From Nitrospira sp. bin75 (GTDB taxonomy: Bacteria > Nitrospirota > Nitrospiria > Nitrospirales > UBA8639): a DNA stretch of 62,642 bases. The notes beneath the pieces are model-generated. The model was not told the origin of the DNA, made no database searches, and worked only from the letters and a program-made list of their open reading frames with translations. Each line of letters begins with the position of its first letter. Positions within the stretch are counted from its first letter, which is position 1. Below, piece after piece: positions 34,215 through 41,259 of the stretch. The stretch is taken from positions 1-62,642 of the forward strand of contig MPMZ01000011.1 in assembly GCA_002238765.1 (NCBI GenBank), in the 5' to 3' direction. The position numbers and the translations under genes were made by a program.

Positions 34215-34472
34215 ATGGGTCAAGTGAACTTCCGAATGACAGACGAACGTCTGGCACTCATTGATCGGGCGGCTGCGATTCGAGGCGTCACGCGCACCGA
34301 GTTCGTGCTCAGATCGAGTGAGGCGGCGGCGATCGAGACGTTGAACGAACGCCCCGTCATTGCGCTTGATGACGAGGCTTACGAGGCCTTTGTTGCCGCG
34401 CTCGATGCGCCGGTCCAACCGAACGACCGCTTGAAAGAACGGTTTGCCCGCCGGCCGCTGTGGGAACGATAA
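34215..34472 (+). CDS. tacA: DUF1778 antitoxin (TacA-like)
   Basis: An 85-residue protein starting MGQVNFRMTDERLALIDRAA, a ribbon-helix-helix DNA-binding N-terminus, followed by the flexible toxin-binding tail (IALDDEAYEAFVAALDAPVQ). GGAGGAGG lies 5-8 bases upstream. It neutralises the GNAT toxin encoded next and represses the operon. The stop overlaps the toxin start by 13 bp. Confidence 0.88.
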   Translation: MGQVNFRMTDERLALIDRAAAIRGVTRTEFVLRSSEAAAIETLNERPVIALDDEAYEAFVAALDAPVQPNDRLKERFARRPLWER

Positions 34473-34990
34473 TCCCGGGTCGAGCCCGGGGCAAGCCTGA
34501 TACTCCTGAGCCGCTAGGCCCACGTCATGACGTCTCGCAGTTCGACTCCGGAATCGACAGCCTCAATACGTGGCTACAACGTAAGGCCAGGCTGAACGAA
34601 GCCAAGGGTGGCGCACGGACGTACGTCGTCTGTGACGGCGACCGGGTGATCGCGTTCTACAGCCTTGCCGCCAGTTCCGTGGAAAGGCGACGCATCTCCT
34701 CGCGCGTTGGCAGGAACATGCCCGAACCGATGCCGGTGATCCTGTTGGGACAACTGGCTGTGGACGTGAACTATCAGGGAGGCGGCTTGGGATCAGACCT
34801 GTTGATTGATGCAGGGAAGAGAGCGTTGGCGGCGGCTGATGTGGTTGGTGCGCGCGCTATCGTTGTCCAAGCGTTCAACGAAGAGGTCAAGACGTTCTAC
34901 GAGCAGTTCGGCTTCTTGCCATTCTCGGATCGCGAACCACTCATGTTGCTCCTTCGGATTTCCGAACTGAAGGCGGTGCTTCAGGCTTAG
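34460..34990 (+). CDS. tacT: GNAT-family tRNA-acetylating toxin (TacT-like)
   Basis: A 176-residue GNAT acetyltransferase. PLGPRHDVSQFDSGIDSLNT is the standard start of TacT-type toxins, and VILLGQLAVDVNYQGGGLGS is the acetyl-CoA binding motif (the Q-x-x-G-x-G loop reads QGGGLG). Such toxins acetylate aminoacyl-tRNA. The GTG start lies inside the antitoxin end. Odd: codons 6-16 contain a family E repeat (GGGTCGAGCCCGGGGCAAGC) that adds about 12 residues in frame (PGRARGKPDTPE) before the conserved PLGPRHD. Confidence 0.85.
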   Translation: MGTIIPGRARGKPDTPEPLGPRHDVSQFDSGIDSLNTWLQRKARLNEAKGGARTYVVCDGDRVIAFYSLAASSVERRRISSRVGRNMPEPMPVILLGQLAVDVNYQGGGLGSDLLIDAGKRALAAADVVGARAIVVQAFNEEVKTFYEQFGFLPFSDREPLMLLLRISELKAVLQA

Positions 34991-35032
34991 ACACGCTTCC
35001 GGCCTTTTGATGACCATTCCCGCAGTCTCCTT

Positions 35033-35075
35033 CTGTCATTCCCGACATTTGTAATCGGGAATCCAGTGTCTTTGT
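35033..35075 (+). repeat. Family C repeat and a GCGCGAT hairpin
   Basis: GTCATTCCCGACATTTGTAA and TCGGGAATCCAGTGTC form one unit. A GCGCGAT-GAG-ATCGCGC hairpin follows at 35108-35124, the exact reverse of the one at 13810-13826. Confidence 0.65.
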
Positions 35076-35213
35076 AGCCATGACATTTCATGATGCCTGA
35101 AACCGGCGCGATGAGATCGCGCGACTACACGAAGGAAGAGGAAGGAGGACGTACCATTCTTCCTTTTGTCTGTCTATTAACATTTCCCGCATTGTGTAAA
35201 GTTTGTAAAGTTC

Positions 35214-35265
35214 TTGACAAAGCGTACAAATTGTACAATATGTACACTTCAGCATGTTTTGTACA
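35214..35265 (+). promoter_or_regulatory. Orphan operator with TGTACA boxes and a TTGACA box
   Basis: TTGACA at 35214-35219 is followed by GTACAAATTGTAC, a 13-bp palindrome, and by TGTACA at 35232 and 35241, and GTACA again at 35261. TGTACA pairs are the known operator core of YefM/Phd antitoxin promoters. No antitoxin gene follows; the next complete gene is the antisense caspase-like gene. A left-over promoter of a lost module is likely but not proven. Confidence 0.4.
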
Positions 35266-35322
35266 GAATGAAGTGCTTGGCCTGAATCTGGCGAAGGAAA
35301 AAACTCGTGAGTCGTGGGAAGA

Positions 35323-37284
35323 TTACCGTGCGAGGGGAAGGCTCAGGAGCGGCGAGGAATCGGGCAGCAGCAGGGAAACCTCGGTCGATTCAGACGCGTT
35401 GTTGATAAATTCGCGGACGGTGATGGTCCCGTTCTTGTTGGCGTCCGCACTGCCCAACAGCCCGGCCAGGATACCGGCCGGTTCCTTGTTTTCGCTCCCT
35501 GGACGCTTGCGCAGTTGGATGACGGTCGTTTGGGCCTGCTGGGACAAGCCGCTGGTCCAGTGCGCCTCGGAGGATCCATCGGTCGATGCGTTAGGTCCGC
35601 CTTGTTTCGCAAGGGGAGCATCGAGGATCAGCAGGGTCAACCGGTTGTCGAGTTTTCCCAGGAGACGTTGGAGCGTTCGAAGGGAGACCAACTGTTTGGT
35701 CGATGCCTCGGGCGACCCTTCATAGGGTACCAAATAGACCTCGCCGTTTCTCCCATCTTTGACGGCCTGACCGGAAAAATACACGACCAGCACGGATTCC
35801 TTGCCGATTCGTTGCCGGACCCACGTGAGCAGCGTGTCTGCAATGTGTGATTTTGCGGCCCGGCTTCCCTGAAGGACGCGGACGTTGTGGTTGGCGAAGA
35901 GACCGGTTGTTTGCAAAGTGTCCCGTATTGTCATGAGGTGATCTTTGGGAATGCGATAGGCCTGCGGCCAGGGCTCCTGATATGTATCCATCCCGACGAG
36001 CATGGCCACGTGTGCATCCGTGTCAGGCGCCTTTTCCTTCATCTTCGTAGCCGCCGGCTTCTGTTTTCGGATGCCGGTCTGTGGCTTGGACGGACGGGTT
36101 TGGGAACGCAAGGCCGGGTTTCCCGGCTGGAGTGGCGCCACAATGCGGTGAGATCCGATGTGGGTACCGTCTTCCAGTTGCAGGGAAACCACGAGTTCCG
36201 CCTTTTGTCCGGGCACGTCGAGCGGCATCCGGCCTCGAATCTCCGTGGTCCTGGTTTCTCCGGGCTGGAACGTGCCCATGGAGATGGGCAGCGTCGTCAT
36301 TTGTGCAAAGGCCCCGATCAGGATCGTGTTCCCCACTACGTTGGCATTGGCCGTGGTGACGGTGGTGCTCCCCAAATTGGTGGCTTCGATGATCAGGACG
36401 ATGGCTTCCCCGCCTTCCAGAATCAGATTGTCGTTGCCATCTTTCAGCATCGTGCGAAACGTAAAGAACGGCCGGTTTCCCGGCGCGGCGGGAGCCGGAG
36501 CCGAGAACCGTGGGGCGACTGGTGCGGTACGGGGCGTGGATGGCGGTGCATATTGAGGCGTGGCCGGCGTGAATGCCGGTTGCTGACCCTGTTGCGCCGT
36601 CAGGGATTGCGTGCCGCCGTCCTTCAACACTTGCGGAACCACCCCCACGAGTTGCTCGGCCAGTTCCGCGGCCGCCCCGTTGATTTTGGCATCGTATTGT
36701 CCGGTGGTGCAGGTGACGGACTGGCCGGTGATGGTCGGCGCCCAGACCCTGACCTGGCCGCCGTAATTCAATGGGATCTGCCCCAATTGGGCTCCGTTTC
36801 TATCGATAAACACCGCTTGCAGCTTGAAGTCGAGGTAAGCGAGATAATTGTCTTCCTCCGCCATACGGTCGACTTCCTGAAACTCTTGGTTGACCATGCT
36901 GATCTGGATAATCAAATCACTCGGCCTGGTAGTTTGAACAGCCTCTCCGGTTCCTGCATAGGCCGTCACGGATTGAAAGGTCTCCTGTCCCAGGGTGAGA
37001 AAGTTCTGGACAATACTCTCTCCGGTTTCCAGGGTATACGGAAGGTCGCAGGCCTGAATTTCGATCGTGGCATCCGTGACGCTCGGATCAAAGGCATAGG
37101 CCACCGAGATGGGAATGGCCGGCTCCTTGGGTTTTTCTTCTTCTCCAAATCCGAAGCGGGGCAGGCTGATGTCCGGGAAGTCCAGGTCCGGCATACTGAC
37201 GTCCGGGAGGTATGAGCAGCTTGAAAATTGGAGGATCGAAAGGAGAAGCAGAAGCCTCGGAAGGGTACGTATTTTGAGATTCAT
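35323..37284 (-). CDS. Lipoprotein with caspase-like domain lacking catalytic residues, plus an EF-hand
   Basis: A 653-residue protein from the ATG at 37284; its signal ends in the lipobox FSSC. The first 230 residues are a beta-rich region of unknown type; then a Pro/Ala linker (about 230-290) and a beta-sandwich-like part (GDGNDNLILEGGEAIVLIIE). A caspase-like (C14) domain begins near HVAMLVGMDTYQEPWPQAYR. The catalytic histidine site reads YFSGQAV (Gln506 instead of His) and the cysteine site reads LLILDAPLAK (Pro557 instead of Cys), so peptidase activity is not expected. An EF-hand-like loop DANKNGTITVREF (614-626) follows. Probably a periplasmic binding or scaffold protein. Confidence 0.75.
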   Translation of the reverse strand: MNLKIRTLPRLLLLLSILQFSSCSYLPDVSMPDLDFPDISLPRFGFGEEEKPKEPAIPISVAYAFDPSVTDATIEIQACDLPYTLETGESIVQNFLTLGQETFQSVTAYAGTGEAVQTTRPSDLIIQISMVNQEFQEVDRMAEEDNYLAYLDFKLQAVFIDRNGAQLGQIPLNYGGQVRVWAPTITGQSVTCTTGQYDAKINGAAAELAEQLVGVVPQVLKDGGTQSLTAQQGQQPAFTPATPQYAPPSTPRTAPVAPRFSAPAPAAPGNRPFFTFRTMLKDGNDNLILEGGEAIVLIIEATNLGSTTVTTANANVVGNTILIGAFAQMTTLPISMGTFQPGETRTTEIRGRMPLDVPGQKAELVVSLQLEDGTHIGSHRIVAPLQPGNPALRSQTRPSKPQTGIRKQKPAATKMKEKAPDTDAHVAMLVGMDTYQEPWPQAYRIPKDHLMTIRDTLQTTGLFANHNVRVLQGSRAAKSHIADTLLTWVRQRIGKESVLVVYFSGQAVKDGRNGEVYLVPYEGSPEASTKQLVSLRTLQRLLGKLDNRLTLLILDAPLAKQGGPNASTDGSSEAHWTSGLSQQAQTTVIQLRKRPGSENKEPAGILAGLLGSADANKNGTITVREFINNASESTEVSLLLPDSSPLLSLPLAR

Positions 37285-37367
37285 GGCGAGTAACCTACCC
37301 GATGCCCTCAATGGATTGCAACTTTTCGATCTGCTTCGCTCGCAACAATCCTCTGTTTTTATTTGCC

Positions 37368-37432
37368 ATTTCCGACGCTTGTCCCCGACATTTTGTAATC
37401 GGGGATCCAAGCGATTATAGAATCCAGTGTCT
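37368..37432 (+). repeat. Nested family C repeat
   Basis: Outer arms TTCCGACGCTTG and CAAGCGATTATAGAATCCAG enclose TCCCCGACATTTTGTAATCG and GGGATC, an inner unit of the same family. It covers the upstream region of the caspase-like gene. Confidence 0.55.
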
Positions 37433-37549
37433 TTGCTTTTCCCTCTCTTTGCGAAAGAAACGACCCTGGATTTCTGCTTTCGCAGGATTGTAGATGTTCA
37501 ATGATTTGTTGACAGAATGGTTAGCCTTAGCGAGTGTTCATGGGTTCTT

Positions 37550-37720
37550 TCCCTCCCCTTTGTAAGGGGAGGTCAGGTGGGGTAGAGTCCGGCCTTCGGA
37601 TGACTGCAAATGCCTCTACCTCCCCTACCCCTCCTTACAAAGGAGGGGAATAGATGCCTCTACCTCCCAACTTTTCCCTCTTCGGAAAAAGTTCCCGTCT
37701 TTACAAAGGAGGGGAAGGAA
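37550..37720. repeat. Three family A repeats in a row
   Basis: One + copy (37550-37588), one - copy (37611-37650) and one long - variant (37654-37716). The middle one, CCCCTCCTTAC-AAAGGAGGGG, is the intact form used to define the nested insertion at 3766. Confidence 0.7.
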
Positions 37721-37726
37721 AAGGCC

Positions 37727-37760
37727 AAAATTGTCAACGAATGACTGAACACATACAGGA
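37727..37760 (-). repeat. Repeat X, empty site
   Basis: On the minus strand TCCTGTATGTGTTCAGTCAT-TC is followed directly by GTTGACAATTTT. It is the unoccupied form of the sites at 25555-25612 and 46712-46755. Confidence 0.75.
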
Positions 37761-37892
37761 ATGACTGTTCGGGATGTATTGACTATTTTCGTGATTCGGA
37801 GTGGCATTGGCTGTTTTCTTACCAATATAATAGAGGAGAGGGCTTGATCTCTTTTGGGATTGGAGAATCCATTGACCTCGTGCCGAAAGACT

Positions 37893-38669
37893 ATGCTTGA
37901 CGAGCAGGGCGACCGGGTGCCGCTCCCGTGTCTTCTCCCCGCCATCCTGGGAATCCTGGTCCTCGTCTCCGGCGGCTGCGGTGAATGGCCACAGGCCCGT
38001 CTCGATGCGTACCTCGGCCAGCAGCCGGCAGTCGATGGCCCACGGTTTGAGAGCCTGCCGGGCGCGGTACAGGCCGGGCTCGTGGTGTTCAACGATACGA
38101 CCGCTCCGGATTCCGCGCCCAAGCTTTCAGACGCCTCTTTCGATGCATTGACCGAGCACGTGCGACAGCAACTGATGCATGCCGTTCCCCTCGATGTGGT
38201 GCACGTCATTCATTCCCCGAATCCCGGAGCCTCGCCTCCGCCGTTCGCGACGGTGCTGCAATGGGCAAAAGACCGGCAGGTCGATTACCTCGTGATGGCC
38301 GTTCTCTCGAGTTCGGAAATCGAAGTGCCGGAACGACTCCCCTGGCGAGGATCGACCCTGGGGGCGGTCGCGCGCGGCTTGCTGTTAGGGTATCGCGCGG
38401 AAAACCTGGCGCTTGCCGAAATGGCGTTGATCGACGCGCGTACCGGCCACGTGTTGGCCAGGGTCGAGGGGAATGCCTGGGCTTCCCTGGAACGGCTGGA
38501 CATGCCCCTCGAGTCCAACGTCTATCCGGTGGTTCGACGAAACGTGGAGGATCCGGCGATTTATCCCGAAAAGGAAGAAGACGCCCACGACGTCATGCGA
38601 GCGGTCGCCGACAATGATGCCGTGAATCAGGCCGTGATGCATCTGAAGGAAGTCTGGGGTGGATCCTGA
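37893..38669 (+). CDS. Lipoprotein of unknown function
   Basis: A 258-residue protein from the ATG at 37893; an in-frame TTG at 37854 is possible and neither has a good ribosome site. The signal sequence ends in LVSGGC, a lipobox. The mature part includes VDYLVMAVLSSSEIEVPERL and ALIDARTGHVLARVEGNAWA, a pattern of small periplasmic lipoproteins that detect or assemble envelope structures. It resembles in layout the lipoprotein in the his cluster (57097-57867), both having a predicted A-x-A-D-I/VDAVLEG-like alpha/beta core, but I see no clear identity. Family not recognised. Confidence 0.55.
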   Translation: MLDEQGDRVPLPCLLPAILGILVLVSGGCGEWPQARLDAYLGQQPAVDGPRFESLPGAVQAGLVVFNDTTAPDSAPKLSDASFDALTEHVRQQLMHAVPLDVVHVIHSPNPGASPPPFATVLQWAKDRQVDYLVMAVLSSSEIEVPERLPWRGSTLGAVARGLLLGYRAENLALAEMALIDARTGHVLARVEGNAWASLERLDMPLESNVYPVVRRNVEDPAIYPEKEEDAHDVMRAVADNDAVNQAVMHLKEVWGGS

Positions 38670-38731
38670 ACAGGATTGTGCATGCCACGAAATAATGTTT
38701 GAGACGTTCGGCAAATCCGAGCATGAAGTCT

Positions 38732-38956
38732 CTATTCAAGAAATCCCTGAAACTCTTCGACCGTCAATCCCGCTTTTCGGATTGGGCTGCGAAGGAGGCC
38801 GGGGCCCAACTCTCGATGGAGAGGTACCGTTAAGACAACAGCCATGCCTTCTTTGATGAGTGTGACGTGACTTCCGCGTTGGCGGTCCTGAATCCACCCG
38901 GCCTTCTTGAGAACTCGGATTGCATCCTCGCCGGAGCAGACCGGGAGTTTGGTCAC
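38732..38956 (-). CDS. hicA: HicA-family mRNA interferase toxin
   Basis: A 74-residue protein: KLPVCSGEDAIRVLKKAGWI, then QDRQRGSHVTLIKEG with the catalytic His in GSH, and VVLTVPLHRELGPGLLRSPI. This is the double-stranded RNA-binding-like HicA fold that cleaves mRNA. The start overlaps the hicB stop as ATGA. The order hicB-hicA is the reverse of the classical order. Confidence 0.9.
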   Translation of the reverse strand: MTKLPVCSGEDAIRVLKKAGWIQDRQRGSHVTLIKEGMAVVLTVPLHRELGPGLLRSPIRKAGLTVEEFQGFLE

Positions 38957-39162
38957 GCCACTCCTACTTCAATTTCCCTGACTTCGACGTGATCGGGCAA
39001 ACCTTGGGCCCGGCGGGTTTCGAGACTGGCCAGAATGGCTTCTTCAATATTAGCTAATGCTTCTTCGCGGGTTTGTCCCTGAGAGACGCAACCGGGAAGG
39101 GCCGGACAATCGACGACGTAATACCCGCCTTCGTCCTGTTCGATTGTGACGAGAAATCGCAT
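38953..39162 (-). CDS. hicB: HicB-family antitoxin
   Basis: A 69-residue protein from the ATG at 39162, with AAGGAGAAG just upstream. MRFLVTIEQDEGGYYVVDCP and ALPGCVSQGQTREEALANIE are the partial RNase H-like HicB domain. There is no C-terminal DNA-binding domain, as in the short HicB group. It neutralises HicA. Confidence 0.9.
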   Translation of the reverse strand: MRFLVTIEQDEGGYYVVDCPALPGCVSQGQTREEALANIEEAILASLETRRAQGLPDHVEVREIEVGVA

Positions 39163-39313
39163 GGTCTTCTCCTTTGCAGTAGGCCTTCTAGCATAACTCC
39201 ATCGTAGGCAGGGCGACAAGCCGGTGAACGGGCCTGTAATAGGATGATGAAAAAGACAGGGCGCGCGCTGTGACCCAGGTTTTGGCCCGCCAATTACTGA
39301 GAGAGGATTGCGT

Positions 39314-39811
39314 CTAGCGGTAATTGACGAACTGCAGGTCGATGCCGAAGTCTTCCTGCTTCAGAAAACCGATGACGGCCTGCAGTTCGTCTTTGTTCTT
39401 GCTCTGCACGCGCACCTGGTCTCCTTGAATCTGCGCCTGCGCCTTGAACTTTTTCTCCTTCAGCCGTTTCACGATGGCCTTGGCTTTGTCTTCGACGATC
39501 CCGCTTTGCACCGTGACGTTCTGCCGGACGGCTCCGCCAAGGGCCTGTTCCACCTTGCCGTAGTCGAGGGCTTTCAACGACACGCTACGTTTCACGCATT
39601 TTCCCTTGAGGATGTCGATGACCGCCTTGAGTTTGTAGTCGTCGTCCGCCACGATCTCCAGGACGTGCTCTTTTTCCTTGAGCGTGACCCTGGATTGTGA
39701 CCCTTTGAAATCGAAGCGTTGCCCGATTTCTTTCATGGTTTGATCAACCGCGTTCTTGACTTCCTGCATGTCCACCGTGGACGTCACGTCAAACGAATAC
39801 GAATCCGCCAT
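39314..39811 (-). CDS. yajQ: YajQ-family nucleotide-binding protein
   Basis: A 165-residue protein beginning MADSYSFDVTSTVDMQEVKN, with RFDFKGSQSRVTLKEKE and KFKAQAQIQGDQVRVQSKNK later, the UPF0234/YajQ signature. Some members bind cyclic di-GMP and act in signalling; others bind nucleic acid. It is cytoplasmic. It is next to hicBA but separated by about 150 bp. Confidence 0.92.
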   Translation of the reverse strand: MADSYSFDVTSTVDMQEVKNAVDQTMKEIGQRFDFKGSQSRVTLKEKEHVLEIVADDDYKLKAVIDILKGKCVKRSVSLKALDYGKVEQALGGAVRQNVTVQSGIVEDKAKAIVKRLKEKKFKAQAQIQGDQVRVQSKNKDELQAVIGFLKQEDFGIDLQFVNYR

Positions 39812-40041
39812 GAAACTTTCTCCTTGTTATCTGTCGCTGCAGCGCCATTTTTGCTGGACGGCATGTCCCAGGATGCGGTCGGCACGCCTTCATCTCGCCC
39901 TGGCAGGTCTTGCCGCTTAGGAAAGCGGGCAATTGGATGGCTCGTGGTTATATGATGCCAGTCGTTACGCGCTTCGTGGCTTGGAACCATTCAACTCAAT
40001 AGAAAGCGTATGTTTCCATGGATGTCTGATGGCGAGGTTTA

Positions 40042-41244
40042 TTACTGTTTCTTCCATAGCGTCACCTTGAAATGATCTTCGGTCGCTTCAAAATCCGGCT
40101 CTCTTTCGTTGTGTTGCTGCATTAATGGAATGACCTTTCGGCGAATGCCTATACCCTGATCTTCAACGTAGCCGTAATCTCTAAAAATCCTGACGGACGA
40201 TGGATTGCGTTGTAATTGCGCGCCGCTCTTGATTCTTTCGGTTGTCATACCATTCGGCAGAGCTCCCGGGCTGATTATTTCCATGCGATTATCGTAGACG
40301 ACTACGCGTACATAATTTTGTTTTGTCCAATCTCTGTGAATAAAGGCATTAATCAAAAGCTCTCTTATGGCCTCAAACGGATAATCCCAAACCCGTCTGC
40401 GACTCATTCCTTGTAAAGTTTCATTACTGACATACGGTTGAACAAGTGTACTGACTCTCTCATGCAGAGCCGGTTCAATGGGATCATTAGCACCGCCGCT
40501 TCCTCGGCGTTCCAGCAAAGGTCCGTCCAATACTCTGTCAAATTTTGTGTTGTAATCCTTGTCATTCCCTTCGAAAACAGAAAGCCTTACACCGGCTTGT
40601 GGCAACCTCAACTGGGGTTTTTTCGCAAATAACGCATAAGCAAAATAGCTACAAGCAAGGGGTCTGACGTCGTCGACCAAAAGACTGTGGTTAACCATCA
40701 TTTCCTGCATATCCTCGTCCGGAGATTGGATCAGGATATCTCGAAAATATTCCTTGTAACGATGTTCATCCAAATCTGAAATTGAAGATCCGTGCACGGG
40801 AAATTTTTCCGCTGATAGCAGGCCGCCCAAATCAAACAATCGCGCCTGTTGTTCACGCCCCGCCAGTTGTGAGGTGTTGCCGTATCGGACATAGATATCT
40901 TGGCGGTCGTTGTATTTGAGGACATAGGGTTTACTGTTACCTTGAGGAATTTTCACGACGGCCACGCGCTTCCCTTCAACAACGATCTCCTCGTAATCCG
41001 GTAAGATAAAGGGATGAACATGCCGACCGATGACCGTATCCATTAGCCACTCTTGAAGATTGTTCCGCTGAATGCCACTAATGCTGCCGTCATCCTCGAC
41101 ACCAACTAAAACGATACCGCCATTCATGTTGGCAAAAGCAACGACTTCTTTGGCAAATTTTTCTGGGCGCTCATCATCACGCTTAAACTCCAGCTTTGCG
41201 CCTTCAAGCTGATTGGTTAATTCCAGCAGATCACCGATTAACAT
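40042..41244 (-). CDS. AlbA_2 domain protein with HATPase-like C-terminus, partner of the TrlF-like gene
   Basis: A 400-residue protein. The N-terminal domain has GAKLEFKRDDERPEKFAKEV and ANMNGGIVLVGVEDDGSISG, the AlbA_2 pattern. AIRELLINAFIHRDWTKQNY and MEIISPGALPNGMTTERIKS in the C-terminal third mark the HATPase_c_4 module, and DQGIGIRRKVIPLMQQHNER the end. It lies 15 bp after the TrlF-like gene, so they are one unit. Its base composition is clearly more AT-rich than that of neighbouring core genes, which suggests transfer. A paralogue lies at 14048-15256. Confidence 0.75.
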   Translation of the reverse strand: MLIGDLLELTNQLEGAKLEFKRDDERPEKFAKEVVAFANMNGGIVLVGVEDDGSISGIQRNNLQEWLMDTVIGRHVHPFILPDYEEIVVEGKRVAVVKIPQGNSKPYVLKYNDRQDIYVRYGNTSQLAGREQQARLFDLGGLLSAEKFPVHGSSISDLDEHRYKEYFRDILIQSPDEDMQEMMVNHSLLVDDVRPLACSYFAYALFAKKPQLRLPQAGVRLSVFEGNDKDYNTKFDRVLDGPLLERRGSGGANDPIEPALHERVSTLVQPYVSNETLQGMSRRRVWDYPFEAIRELLINAFIHRDWTKQNYVRVVVYDNRMEIISPGALPNGMTTERIKSGAQLQRNPSSVRIFRDYGYVEDQGIGIRRKVIPLMQQHNEREPDFEATEDHFKVTLWKKQ

Positions 41245-41259
41245 GGGAAACCGTTTCTA

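Noticed and set aside
35090-35725. A 211-codon + strand frame opposite the caspase-like gene
   Set aside because: Overlaps the well-supported antisense gene; a short stretch NLAKEKTRESWEDYRARG near the orphan operator looks protein-like but is too short to call.
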